Part shown: positions 25,751 through 38,476 of the stretch, in pieces
Layout of the letters: the number at the start of each line of letters is the position of its first letter
Position numbering within the stretch: the stretch's first letter is position 1
Source of the DNA: Struthio camelus
Lineage: Eukaryota > Chordata > Aves > Struthioniformes > Struthionidae
DNA length: 64,000 nucleotides
Reading direction: 5' to 3'
Assembly (NCBI RefSeq): GCF_040807025.1
Contig: NC_090982.1
Span: 50,017,112-50,081,111, forward strand
Position numbers and translations under genes: made by a program
The notes under the pieces: model-generated
What the model was told of the DNA's origin: nothing
The model's input: only the letters and a program-made list of their open reading frames with translations
Databases searched by the model: none

Positions 25751-25754
25751 AAGG

Positions 25755-25870
25755 AGTAGGATAACAATTACTTTCCCTTATTGAATAGGTAAGTAAATTG
25801 AGTCTGAAAATCCCCATAAACAGTAAGTGTGGAAGTTAGGTCTTCTCACAGGAGGCTTAGCCCAAACACC
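25755..25870 (-). mobile_element. MIR-type SINE remnant, reverse orientation
   Basis: Read on the plus strand, TTGAATAGGTAAGTAAATTG is followed by AAAATCCCCATAAACAGTAA and GTGTGGAAGTTAGG. This follows the reverse complement of MIR: an ACAGATGAGGAAACTGAGG-like block, then a GTCACACAGCTAGTAAGTGG-like block. Divergence is high, as expected for an element inserted early in amniote history. Confidence 0.55.
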
Positions 25871-26193
25871 AGTCCCTTTCTTTGAAAAAAAAATCCAATC
25901 ATTTTTATTTAAATAAATGTGGTTTTCACATTTTAGTTGAAACTAAGAGACTTTTTCCCTGAAGACTTCTGGATTTCTTTGACTTACTGGCCCCAGAATT
26001 AAGTTTTGAAATTACTAAGACTCCATTCATGTGGAGGACACATGAAAGATGAACAGTAAAAGTATGAACTTAACATATTTTCTTTAGTTTTGATATGTTC
26101 TGAAAAATAAAATCGGCACAAGTGGGGCATAAATAATGACCAACTTCAGATGTTCTCTTTCTTTCAAAAGTCTAGTGGAAAATGCTTTTCAGC

Positions 26194-26240
26194 GAGATGA
26201 ATGAATGTCATATGTGAGATGAATGAATGTCATATGTGAG
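26194..26240. repeat. perfect 22-bp tandem duplication
   Basis: GAGATGAATGAATGTCATAT plus GT occupies 26194-26215 and is repeated without change at 26216-26237, followed by GAG, the start of a third unit. Perfect identity implies a recent duplication by slippage, or an assembly artefact. Confidence 0.9.
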
Positions 26241-26640
26241 TGCCAAGGGGCAGGATTTAGTCCTACCTTGAGTAATTCCTTTTAAAAGACATTTTGCTGA
26301 GAGTTAGGTTGTATAATACAATAACTTTACCAATTTTAGTAGCTGTATTACATTAAAAAGACAAAATAATTTGTCCACCTGTATTCATCTAGTTTATTTA
26401 AACTGCTCTTCACTTTGGCAAATTTTCTACTTCTGATAAAAAAATTATCAGGCCCTCTATTTGTTTTCAAAAACCTATCCTTAATCTCAGAAGGATTTGA
26501 AAACCCAAAGAAATGCCAATTTTCAGTTAAAGCGCCGCCTTTGGTTAAGTCTTGCTGGCTTATGTTTGGAATATTATTGCTGAAATTTGGTCTCCTGATA
26601 GGAAATACAGCTCATATTAAATGGTCTGATAGCCAATGAG

Positions 26641-26775
26641 CTTCTGGCTAAGACACTGGACTCAGAAACCATGATTCACTGTTTCACTCTGCCACAGATT
26701 CTGAGAGACTTTGAGCTGAATGCATTATTTTGCAGTGCCTCAGTTTTATAACTGTAAAATGCTGATAAAAAATAT
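26641..26775 (+). mobile_element. MIR-type SINE, most of the element
   Basis: The blocks appear in consensus order: TGGCTAAGACACTGGACTCA (26645-26664, tRNA-derived A-box region), a TTTCACTCTGCCACAGATT-like block (the CTCTGCCACTTACTAGCTG part), then AGTGCCTCAGTTTTATAACT (26734-26753) with ACTGTAAAATGCTGATAAAA. This is the best-preserved MIR-type copy in the window and runs in the plus direction. The order of all three blocks makes chance unlikely. Confidence 0.75.
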
Positions 26776-26779
26776 TAAA

Positions 26780-29700
26780 ATGTAATCCTAGTGAATGAGG
26801 TCTAAGGCAAAGCATATTGATCCCCAGAGAACCCAGCAGGGATTGAAACCTAGACTGGAAGAAAGCTCTGTTGGTGTCTGGTGTAGAGATGGGGAACTGA
26901 GTGAAAGCAGTCACTCAAAACTTGTTCAATTTGCATTTTATGTTTTCATCATATTTACGTTTTGTCATATTTTATGGGCATGTTTGCATTATGTGCAAGT
27001 CTGGGCAAGCTAATGGTGCTAAAAACATGCCCTAGGACGAGTATGTTTCCAGTGTAATATTTTGCAGCTTTAGCATGCAAAAGTGTCTGGATGAGAGGAC
27101 ATGAAGATGGTGCTTTCTGTCAAGAAGAGCTGACTGTGGGCCTATGAGTTGTGGTAATCCTTCTGAAGAGCAAAAGCCCTTGAAGAAGCAGAAAAGGTAA
27201 TGGAAAAGAAGAACGGACACATGGAACGGCTGGTGTGTGAGGCATTGCTGTGTAGATAATACAGTTACAGGACCTTACCATGAGTGGGGTAAAACTATGT
27301 GCAGTAGAAAGCAACCAGCAGAACTACTAGTTGTTTCTCCATGACATGAGAATGGAAGGCTTGAAATCACCATTGTTTTTCTTTAGGAAAGCAGTAGCTG
27401 CTTGTCTCATGTTATGCTGTTTATCTTCTTGTTCTCATTTTCATCCCTCTCTCCCCTAACACACTGTTTTGCTAAGCCATTTGATTCATCATCTGTGAGT
27501 GGAGAAGAATAGCTCATTGAGCACTCAGTCAGTTTAATGTAATTTCCCCACTTTCTAGGTGAGTGCTCCAGCAGCATGTAATAATGATACCCAGAAATTA
27601 AATCCAGCCCTTGTTGTTGCTAGCCATGAGGTAGAGAGGGCGAATATAAAGATCCTTTACTTACATTAATAAGGCCTCCAAAGGCCCAGTGATGAATGAA
27701 AATACCTCATTTGTATGCATGTGGCTAATATTTGCACAGAAGCATCTAGTAGGACAATTAAAAGGCTATTTGAGGTTGCTGGTGGAACTGTACACAGACC
27801 AGGACCTTCTCTTTCTCAGACACCCATTCCCAAAGATTTTGAAAGCAAGATACAAAGGAAACCACAACAAAATTTCCAGTATTTCCAAATACTAACCCAG
27901 CTTCTTTAATGAAAAGAATGGGATTAGTCAGCTGCTTTTTGCAACTCATGCGTTCTGGGACAAAAAGATATAATGCCAATTGGAGAAAAATTTAGCTTAG
28001 TTAATTCGAAATGGAAGGAAAAACAAAGACAAATGCTTGGTCTGCTTTCTTTCATTGTCTGTAAATTACTCAGTGAAGTACCCAAGATGACAGTATTAAA
28101 ATCAAGTTTATAGAATTTGCACATACCATTGAAATGGGAATAATAATAACAAACTCTGAGGAACAGCCTGGTCATTTACAGAAACATTTCTTTATGAACA
28201 CTTCTCTCAGGAGGAGAAAAACAGTTTGGCAACCAGATTTTAAAATAAATCCTCCAGTGATGCAAATAGTGTTGTTTACTGTGGGAGCTCTACATTGATG
28301 AGAGTCTAAGGGAAGCAAATAGATTGCAACTGTAAAATTTGATTGAAATGGAACATATTGGAAACTCTAAATTTAAAGATAAGGGCTGCAATTTTCTGAC
28401 TAAACATGTGTAATAAGGTACTGGTGATCAGCACTGATTCACAGCTCTACGGGCTCTGCAAAGTGAACCCAAGACTTTCTCCTAGGAGGGTGGAGAGGTG
28501 ACAAGTAACAAGAAAATGGAGTATATTTTGCATACTCACAGAAGAGTTTCTAAACTCTTCATATTGCAACATATAGGAGATGATTTCTTACTCCTCTGAG
28601 CAGAGGAATTAAAGTGCGTCAGCCTTACAAGAAATGGCAAGAAGACATGAGTCATTTTACTGCTATTGGTTAAACTATTATGTTGTCACCTTGAATTCTG
28701 CATTCACTCTTGTTCTCTTTATATCAGAAAGGACAGGCCAGAAGCAGAAGTGTTTCATGGTTCTATTTTATAAGACATAGCACTTCATTTTTATATGTCA
28801 TAATATTTTTGCACACAGGGCTTCATAATAATAACAGTATTTAACTATTTGCACTCCACTTCCATTTATTCATTAATGGGCAGTCTTTACACCATCCCAT
28901 ACTGTTTTTCCACACACTTAGAAAAAAAAAAAGAAACAAGACAGTCAGCAAAATCGGTATCCTTTATAACCTAAAAATAAGTACAAAATAATAGAAATAA
29001 AACTACATCTGTAGTTAAGGTTGGAATTTTCTTCACAAATAAGGGAATAGCTTAAAAAGTTACATGAGCGTGAACTTATTAACCTGAGTCTGGACTCTTT
29101 TAGGGTTATATTGGGAAGGTAAATGTAGAGATATGAAGTTATTAACCAAGAAACGAATACAAAAATAAGGGAGTTTGTATCGATGTCTAGTAATAATAAT
29201 AAGAAGAAATTGATTTCATTGCAGAGAAAAAACATAGTGTCCTGCCTGCTAAAGTTGCAGAAAAGGAGAAAATAAGATGATGGGATACACAGGAAAGAGA
29301 CTATGGTATAAATCAGAAAGAGTAGGACTATCTATGTATTAAGTCCTGTGCAGACTGCGCTCGTGTTTGTTACCTTATGCAATATTCGTAGCCGTACTCT
29401 CAAAAGGAAACATTGCAGAGCAAACAAAACAAAACCAAGCATCGAAGACTTACATTATGCAGAAATGTATACATGATCTTTTTCTCACTGCAGAGCACCA
29501 AACTTTGTTATGGCCCCATTTAGGTCTTCAAAATCACACAGTACTTTGATCCAGACAAACTTCTGGATCTAAGAAGAACCTAAAGCACAGAATTCTGGAA
29601 TCAGGAGAAAGAAAAGTATTGATGTCCCAGTTACATCATTCAAAATCTGAGCAAGAGCTCAGATACAAAAAACTCACCGAGGTCAAAAGGACTACTCATG

Positions 29701-32700
29701 TGAGCAAGTAAGAATTCAAGAACCTATCTAAATATGCTCAGACACAGCTAAAGCTGGCCTACAGTGAATGGCCAAAGAGCAGTGCTCGCAATTCACAGAC
29801 TTTAAACTACCTTGAGGCATCTTTAATATAACTTCTTAATATACCTTGGACTACTCTTTGACCTACCTTTCTAAGGCTATAGCCTTACAGTAGGAATCAT
29901 AACACAGAAGAGCTTTAGAGCAGGTCCTTTGAAAGCAGCCTTAAGCCTGAAATCTGGGGCCCTTTCTCCCAGCAGACCTTTTAAAAAAATGTAGTGAGAT
30001 GAAAGTGGACCTCTCCCAGAGCATCTCACTTCTGGAACGCTGGGGCTGCATTTCTGCAGTGTTTTCTGAAAGCTAACATACTGTGTATGGCACAAGTGAA
30101 AAAAACGTCAGTAGAAATAACATCGATTAGTCTTCTTCTGACCCCAACCTCTAGTTCTCACCTTTTCGTGGCACTTTTGAGGAGAGCTGGGCTGCCGTGC
30201 AAAACAGTAACACTGTTTATTAGAAGGAACTTTGGATTGCCAAGCAGATATTTCAAGTTAGATTCCTATGCTCCTGAGGTCTTCCTCAGCATGACTGTGG
30301 GGAACCTCTTCCTCTCAAGGAAAAGACTGGCTGAAATTTTCCCACATGCAACAGTGCATTTCTGAAAAGAATTTCGATGCTTTAGAGAAGAAAATAAAAA
30401 GTGCAACAAGTTTGTTTACATCCCTAGATAACACTTTGCCTAAAAAGAATTAGGTTGAACATTCTCAGATTAAGTGACAGAGAAGGAACAAAACATGTAT
30501 ATATTCCACAAGAAACGACCAAGTTCCCCATAGGAGCTCATCACATCACCCCATGGTAGAAAGTTTCATTTAATGGTATTAGAGATTTCTCCTCTGTTCT
30601 CGACGCTGAAGAATTTCGCCTGCCATGTATTCTGATTTCCCAATATTTTATTTAGATACCTTCTTTTTTTGAATCTCTTTTTCCAGATACCCACACCATA
30701 GGCTGGATCTGATATTTCTACATTCTTGGCAACTTAGTCTAGCCAGGGTCTAAGAGACGTCCAGTTAACTGATTAACAACCTTAACAGCTACTGCTTCAA
30801 AGATTTAATGACTAGTATAGCAGCCGTTTTCAAAAGATTTTTCTTATCAATTAAGTAGCTTCTTATGGGCCATACATGTTGTTTATTGAAGAAAGTATAT
30901 GTGCCTAGCTTGGTGGAATTTTCTAAATCAGAAACTTAGTGTGTTCGAGTTCATTGGCTATAAAACGTTAATTAAATTAAATTTAAATTAAATGCAGAGA
31001 TATTCAGCTTGTCATACTAGACCTTATACTAACCCAGCTGTGGTCCCTTCCTTAATTCAATACACCAATCTCTTTATTTTTCTTCTCTATATACCCACTA
31101 TCCATGGCTAACATCATGAAAATACTTCCTTTTTTGGTGCTTGGTGTGTTCTCTCACCTTGTAGGTGGGTGGGAGCATACCTGGAACTGAAAGCCCCTCT
31201 CCGTCCACGGATCCACCAGCGAGCACTGCTGCTCTGACGTGCTGGAAGAGATGTACAGCTGAAGGCAAGGGAGTAAAACTGATGGGACCAGAAGCCAAAT
31301 ACTTGGACAGCAGAGGATTCAGAGCTTGAGGCAAAGCCACAAGGGCCATCTTGTGAGCAGCTTTCTCTTTTTAAAAAACAGTCATAACTGGCTATTTTTT
31401 TTGTTTCAGTATGTTCAGAAGCATAAGATGAATCCCTCGGTTGCTGCATTTACAAAAATCTTTACATAGGCACTTACCTTTTACAATTATTATTACCTAA
31501 TAATTTTATTTTTACTACTCCATTTCCCTCATGACAAATGGCCCAGGTCATTTGATATAGGAAAATTTCTGATAAAGAAAAAGTAATGATTATACATGTA
31601 ACTGTTCCATTTTTGCTAGTGAAAAGTTCTTACACAGGAGGAGAATGACCCAACAGATTTCCTCAAAGATTTATATTAAGCTCTGGGTCAGCATATTTTT
31701 CTCTCAGGAAAATTAAAGTAATCACTTAATCAGTCACTCCGCAATCTCTATTATGAACAACTTTATTACATGCTTTCATTCACTGATTACTTAAGGTCAA
31801 ATACAGGCCTGCACATTTACTAATACCATATGTGAGTGCCTGGAGTTCATAAGTAATACTTGTTTTTACCATGCAGCAGTTTAGGTCAGTGAATCTATTG
31901 ATTTTAACATTACCAGAACTGGGCTATGTTTCTATGAAATCGAAAGAAATGAGTAATTGGTTCATTTAAAGACATATAGTCCCTTGTATTTTCTAACTGT
32001 TGCCATGTCAGCAAATTTCGCCATGGAATTTCTAAAAAAAAAATTCCTGCAAAATTCCATTAGCCCTCTTATTGCAGTGCTTTCTCAAGCCTAACCTAAA
32101 TTTGGTCCTGTGACCATTTTAATACAAGGTTAAAAAATCAAAAGCATTGGAATTTATCACACTATATGTAAGGGCACTTCCAACTATCCATTCAAATAAA
32201 TGCATTTGCAACAGATAAGATTCAAAATTTTCACTCATGATCACCTGATACAATTTTTATGTCAGAAATCTTAAAGTGTTTTTTCTTTATCCTATCTCTA
32301 TGCTTAAATCATCACAAGACCAAATTCTGTTATGGACACCCCCTTGGCTAGTTTGTTTAGCCTGGGGAGGTTGCCTGGGAAATCCATGGCATATGGGACA
32401 CATGATGACCTCTTCAGCTTCAAAGTCTATTGTCTTAGAAAGAATTTTGCATCTTATGCTATGAAGTCTAAAAAATAGCGCTGATAAACTCTTCTTGTCA
32501 GGCCAGTTCCCAGTTTCTAGCATCTAGCATAGGTTTTAGTTTTGTTGAATGGGTAGTTCACACTTCCAAAGTCCATTAATCTCGAAATGGATGAAAAGGA
32601 GAAAAGGCTATACCATTTTACCTTAGGACAGTGGGTTTGAAGAGAGTTAGGGGAGTATTCGTTTTCTCACATAAGGAATTTTGAGACTTTGTGTGATATA

Positions 32701-32740
32701 CTAAGCATATTTCTGCTCACCTACAGTGAAGAAAGATTAA
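26780..32740. other. 6 kb of AT-rich non-coding DNA
   Basis: No gene is recognised. A fragment at 29680-29710, GGTCAAAAGGACTACTCATG followed by TGAGCAAG, resembles the old dispersed repeat that reads TCAATGGGACTACTCATGTGAGTAAG. Simple AT sequence built from ATTAAATT-type units lies at 30971-30993. Short frames at 31098-31449 on the minus strand are GC-richer but featureless. Confidence 0.45.
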
Positions 32741-32754
32741 TTTGTTTTTGAGTA

Positions 32755-33120
32755 GATGCAGAGAAAGGCTACTGGGATGTTCTAGAGAGAGAAGAAACCT
32801 TTCTATGAGAAGAAACAAGAAGAGTTTGACTTTTGCACTCTAGCAACACAAAGGCTGAAGGAAGATTTGAGTTCTGCCTATAAATATGGCTCTACAAATA
32901 TAAAAAGTCTTCTACCCAGATGAAACTGTGACGTGAATACCAGAGAAAAAAGGAAGAGCTGTTTAAACTAGAGGACCACACTGGTATAAGAATCGGTACA
33001 TTATTAAAAAAACATCTTGTTATCAGAGTGTTGAAATTCTAAAGCAACTTTCCTACATACGTAATCTAGTTAGTATCTAAGAGAAACGTAACTGATTTTA
33101 AGGCAGCACTTAAAATTGTA
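32755..33120 (+). mobile_element. decayed CR1-type LINE, 3' end
   Basis: The stretch follows the sauropsid CR1 3' region block by block: GATGCAGAGAAAGGCTAC (32755-32772), a TTTCTATGAGAAGAAACAAG block, AACACAAAGGCTGAAGGAAG, TCTGCCTATAAATATGG, GAAGAGCTGTTTAAACTAGA (32953-32972), TTATCAGAGTGTTGAAATTC and CTGATTTTAAGGCAGCACTT (33092-33111). In intact copies these correspond to the end of the reverse transcriptase frame and the 3' untranslated region. Orientation is plus. No open frame survives and the terminal short tandem repeat of CR1 is not visible. Many substitutions and small deletions indicate an old insertion. Confidence 0.8.
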
Positions 33121-33158
33121 AAGCACTGTAAAAACAGTAAAACATTGTAAAAAGCACT
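33105..33158. repeat. short degenerate duplication at the CR1 tail
   Basis: The block AAATTGTAAAGCACT recurs as ACATTGTAAAAAGCACT about 35 bp downstream, with CTGTAAAAACAGTAAAAC between them. It directly follows the recognisable CR1 sequence and may have grown from it. Confidence 0.5.
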
Positions 33159-36100
33159 TCCATTTCCTTGCTTCCTGGCAAGAAACAGGACATATTGAAC
33201 CTTCAGGTCTCATCTTCTCATAACATTTCTTTCTCTCATTTTGATAAAATATGATCTTGCATGATCACCACTTCTAGCACATTTGCTAACCCAAGTTTAA
33301 GTCCTAATGCGGAAAAGACTGTTGTAATCTTAACATATGACAGCTCTGTTCATATATAAGTTAGAAGAGGATAAGAAAAATCCACTTTTTATCTGTAGTT
33401 ATCCTCCATATTTTTCACAACCCAAAGACAAGATGATTTGGGGGGGAATCTGTCTTGCTTTTAAAATTAAAGTATAAAATAAGTAGAAAATATTGGGAAA
33501 AGCAAAATCTGCAGTTCCGCAGCACTGTAGCTGTGGCTGTAGCAATAGGGTACAACGGCAGGCCGTAATCGATGTCTAACATCACTGGGAGATTCTGGTG
33601 GCAACAGAGAGATGCAGTGAAAAGTGGTGGCGCAAGTCAAGGCAAGGGCTGGCTGACGTAATGCCTTTTGGGATGGAAGTAGGCTGCTGTCTTGTGATAA
33701 TGTTTTGGGTTAGGGGGAAGAGGAGTAAAGATTTCAACATGTAGCATTATCTTGATGTGCCCATACCCTCACAAAGACAACAAGGCAAAAATATCCTAGC
33801 AGAGAAGTCTTTCTTTACTGAACTTCTAAGGACTTCAGTAAGCTTTAAAGCATCCACAGGCTAATGAAACAAATAGCAACTGCCTTCAGGGGATTTTCTT
33901 ATTCTAATGCTCTCCAGTAGAGACAGGTCACTCACTTGGATATGTTGCTTCCCTTTCGGCTTCATACAATGCACTACACATTCAGAAACAATTTTTTCCT
34001 CCGGCAGTATTTTATCCTTTTCTGTGCTCATAATCAATCACTAATTGTGTATCATGCGTGTGTGTGTGTGCATGCACGCACACACATGCATGTGTCTAAT
34101 TTGTAAAACATAATATGTGCATATAATAACCATTTACTCTTTGCCTAATATATTAAGGAGAGATATAGGCAACTGTGGATGTTCTTTTTGTTACATTGTT
34201 ACTTATTAGACATACAGAAGTAGCATTGCTAATTTGAGTGTGAATGAATGGTCGCAACAGAATGCCAACTTTGCAAACAAAGCTGGACTAGACGTGGAAT
34301 GACATATTGAAAGCATGAAGCAGACAAAGAACAAAGATAAAAAATGAAAAGCAGAAGTGGGCAGGAGGGAAAATGCACCCATATGGTGAAAATATTCTCT
34401 CTCCATGACAGAATAAATAGTCTACTAAAAAAGGAGACAAACTCCGATTCCTGTTCCACCCACGCAACTAAACTGATTCTGGAAATAAATTTTGTTCTGA
34501 GAACTGTTAAGACTGGACACTTGTACAAAGTAGAGATCAGAGGACAGATGTTCATATCAGCATTGCTCCACCAAAGTTAATAGAATATCTCACCTAGTGG
34601 AGGGAACAGAACATTGAGAACTGGTCAGAAACCAGCCTTAATGGTAAAAGAAGTAGATTTAAGTGTTCTATTTCATTAACTTATAAAGGTGTCATATATT
34701 TTATTTAGGTTAATAATCACACACTTTGGTACTGTTTCCACATCGGGATTGTGATGGAGATCAGCTGCCAGGTCAGCGGCTAAAAGGTAAAATGTTATTT
34801 AACACAGGGATTTTGTTTATCGATACTGCTATTAAGTTTGTTGTTGGGAATATTTTTCTCTTTTTACTCAATTTCACTTCTTGCTAAGCAATATCTTAGT
34901 GTTAGACCTTGGGAAAAGGTCAGGCATGTTATATTTTCCCCCAAACGCTATGAAAACTTGTGATTTAGTGTGAATAGATTTCCCTAAATAAAAACTAAAA
35001 TTGATTAAATTTACAAAAAAAAAATATTCAGTATAGCAGACAGCATCTCTTGCTTGGTTTCTGATACTTATTTATGTATTCTGTTTCATAAGAACAAGTG
35101 TGGGAAAAAGCAAAGTTTTTATTTTTTTTCTAAGTTTTAAAAACAAAAATAAATGAAGAATTTAAAAGAAATTTAAAGGGCCACAAATGTGTAAGGAGGT
35201 GGAAAATCAAACATAGACCTGGATTTTAGAAAGTGTTGAGTCTTGTCACTGTCACTAAGGTCAATGGAAACTATGGATTTGGGATTTACATAAAACAGCT
35301 TTCACCATTTTGGTGCAATTATTTTGAAGGCTCTAGTGTATATCATATCTGTACGCTGTCAAACGGGTGAATTATAGCAGGATCACTGTGAGAGCATGTG
35401 CGTGTGTGCCTTTGAGTATGAGTGCGTGTGGATGAAAGAGGGAGAAAGGGAGGAATCAGAAATATTTCAGTGTCTGTGGCCGTGTAGCTTCACTTTTTTA
35501 TGTAGCTGTACTCATTTCAGTGCTTTATTATGACATATCATACATCAACATTACAAGCTGGCAAGCAGAGATAAATAGTGGCAAAGCTCTTTTTATGCTA
35601 TTTTGTGCTGCTGAATACTTTGGAATCTCATTTTTGACAGCTTAAGGCTGAAGTATCATATATTCCCAACAACTTTATTTAAATCCACAGATGAATGGTA
35701 CAGAGCATACTCTTAAAAATGAAAGCGCCTCACCATCAACATCCACACTCATACACACATACACTCATACAAACAGCACGTATCAAAAAACTTACCAGCT
35801 TTCCCTTCCGTGCTGTCTTTTATTGGAATGGATTATGGCTGCTTCTCCTCATAGAAAATATCAAGGAAGCAACTGGGGGAGAAACAACTACAGCCTGATT
35901 TAATAGACTAATATCGTCTGGAAAACATTTTTTTCTAGGAGTTTCGTTCTTTTTGACTGAACATTTATCTGAACTTCAAGATATCTTTTTTCTTATTTTA
36001 TATTTAAATACAATCATGTAGACAAGTACAGACTTAGCAGTTTCATTTCACTTTGAAAGTACAATATTCCAGAGAGTAATCATAATACAAATAATGATAA

Positions 36101-37185
36101 TAAGAACTGAAGCTCAGGCAGCATCCTGTCCTACTCAGATCAGCCACAAATGCCTTGAAGTACAGGAAAAAAAGATGCAGCAATTTAGAATGCAGCAGTA
36201 CAGAATAAATAGAGAATATAGCCTGACTGGCTGTATTTGCTTCAGATCAATGTGAAAAGGGAGTTCTGTACATGAAGATTCAGTTCAAATCAGGTGCATA
36301 TTTACTTTGCAAAAAAGGAAACTTTTGTACCCCTCATTATCTCCTTCCATTGGCACCAGCCCACGTAGCTTATTTGCTTGTGAAAGAACCATGTCTGCCT
36401 AGTCAGAGAAAGCTGCTCCAGTAACAGGAGACTGCTCTGTAAGTCCTTTCTTCTATTAAAATGGTGCTCTAATCTACCATCCAAATCATTGATTTTTATA
36501 TAGCTGCGTATAAGATTCTCTCAGTAATGGAGCCTTTCTTTAGGAGACTGAAGGCCCTGCGTGTTTGTGCTCCTATAGAAATGCCTTCTGCTAACTACAG
36601 GTGTAACAAACAGCACCGTTCAGGAGACTGGAGTAGCTTAAAACAGGCAAATACTGAGCTAATTAAAAACCTCCAGGATGCACCTAAGACCTCACAAGTC
36701 ACTTAGAAAACTACTGAATAGTCTGGTGATATATGACATCAATCAGATATGCCATCTTCAAATTGGTGTGTGACATCTCCCAGAAGGTTTCGTGTTAAGG
36801 GACGTGCAGGGAGGCCTTAGTCAAACTTCCAGCAAATACACATGACATCAAATTTCCAGAGAAAGTAGCGTTTTTATGAAAAGGCTTCACTTTATTAACT
36901 TTTTTAAATTGAAAAACTGGAAACAACCACTTTTGCTAAAAACTGATTGCCTTTGATTACACCAAAAGTTTCCAGCAAACAAATTTCCCAACTGAAGGAA
37001 AACACAGATAGATATACACAAATGCAATCTGAAGTGGCAAAGATTAGCTATGAAAGAAACAGTCCCAGCCCTTTGATTAAAAAAGCCAACAGCCTTCCTC
37101 CTGACTAAAACTACAGAAGAATATAACAACCAGGTCCAATGCACTAACAGAACTAATGAAATAACTTTTTCCCTTATTTATCTTT
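33130..37185. other. AT-rich non-coding DNA
   Basis: It contains the alternating purine-pyrimidine tract at 34053-34095. A GC-richer patch near 33510-33680 holds a TGACGTAA site, similar to a CRE half-palindrome, at about 33653. The stretch 34690-34850 has the look of possibly conserved non-coding DNA. A short run of CACTCATACACACATA-type units lies near 35745-35775. No gene is recognised. Confidence 0.45.
34053..34095. repeat. 43-bp perfect alternating purine-pyrimidine tract
   Basis: Every base from 34053 to 34095 alternates pyrimidine and purine: CATGCG, then a GT run, then GCATGCACGC, a CA run, and ATGCATGTGT. The GT run and CA run are partly self-complementary around GCATGC. Such tracts are the classic Z-DNA-forming sequence type. 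The core is a broken GT/CA microsatellite. Confidence 0.85.
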
Positions 37186-37190
37186 TCCAG

Positions 37191-37317
37191 ATGTCTAGCT
37201 GAGGCTGAAGCTGACAGAGGTCAATGAGGGAAACTGCCTGTGGCCCTTCTCAGGACTCTGAAAGTGGCTTTCCCAGCTTCTTCATCGAACTCGCCACAGC
37301 AGAAAGTTATTCTCAAG
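37191..37317 (+). other. candidate plus-strand exon (127 bp)
   Basis: The acceptor tract CCCTTATTTATCTTTTCCAG ends at 37190, and 37317 is followed by GTACAGTG, giving CTCAAG|GTACAGTG. All three frames contain stops: ATG TCT AGC TGA in the first, TGA after twelve codons in the second, GTC TAG in the third. If spliced it would be a non-coding or untranslated exon. It is GC-richer than both flanks, as vertebrate exons usually are. Confidence 0.3.
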
Positions 37318-38476
37318 GTACAGTGACCATTTTATAAGCTTTCTAATACATGAGGCTGGGTGCAAGCTGTCTAACTAACAGCACTTTGTTTGTACAACAG
37401 TGTGAAGGCATATATGAAATGGAGTGATTTCTATTATTTTTAAAATATGCTTTAATAACTTCAAGGTGTTAGAAAACTGTTTCATCAAAAAGCTAGAATG
37501 AGAGTGATAAAGACTCAGATTCTTATTAACAGAGTAGACAGTCAAGCAGTCCTTGCTTAGTAGTCAAGGGCAAGGCAGAAATACCTTTTTTTATAACCAC
37601 TGGGTATGCACCTCTAATATGAGTCTTTAGGATTATTTTTGTGACTAGTCCTGTGCTAAAGTATTTGGATAAAATCTGATAATAACGATAGGGAAATTAT
37701 AAGAGAGTCATCTAGTTCTATGCTAATGAATAACTCTGCTTCACTGAGGAAAAACAGTGAGATTTCAACATCATTGATTCCCTCTAACTGTAAAATAACT
37801 TAGTACAAAATATTGCGTGTTTTACAGGGTCTGTATTTTTCTGGCATTCTGAAACAAAGTGCTTAATAACTAGACTCATTAATGCTAATGGTAAATCAGT
37901 GAGATTAAATATTTCTATAAATCATTTTATTAATAAAACAGTGGGCTCATTAAAGAACTATTGAACTGTTAAGCAGTAATATTTCAGTATCAGGATTTTA
38001 TAAACATTTCAATTAGCACAGGTTGACAACATGGAGGGGGAGGTGTAAAATACCCTAGCCACTGTATGGGATACAGAGTGCCAGCTCAGCTTGCTGAGAA
38101 ATAAAGGATAATGTTTCTGTGGGATCATAACTGCATAGCAAATTGAAGATTTTTAAAAATAAATATATAAAGCATCTCTAATTTGCACTGTTCAAGGACC
38201 TTCTGAAGGACTGTGTGAGACTACTGTACACTATATCATTTTACTATTATCCCTAGAAGGATGACTGCCAACCTGAAAGGAATTTGAGCAGCTGAGGACA
38301 AAGAAGTGCATACTTAAACACCAAAAGAATAATGATAGCTTAGGAGAACAAAGTGAACAATAAAGTGCCCTCAGTAAGAATGTTTAACATATGTAAGTAG
38401 TGAAAAATGATAGCTAGAAGTCTGCATTTCAAATGTGCTACAACAAATGTGAAAGCAGAAAATGACCACAGAGTAA

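Noticed and set aside
28945..29235. 96-codon minus-strand frame rich in Leu, Ile, Phe
   Set aside because: AT-rich composition effect, no start context, no domain.
30414..30440. TGTTTACATCCCTAG as a miR-30-like hairpin
   Set aside because: The partial likeness is to the complement of the seed only, and no complementary arm lies within 100 bp.
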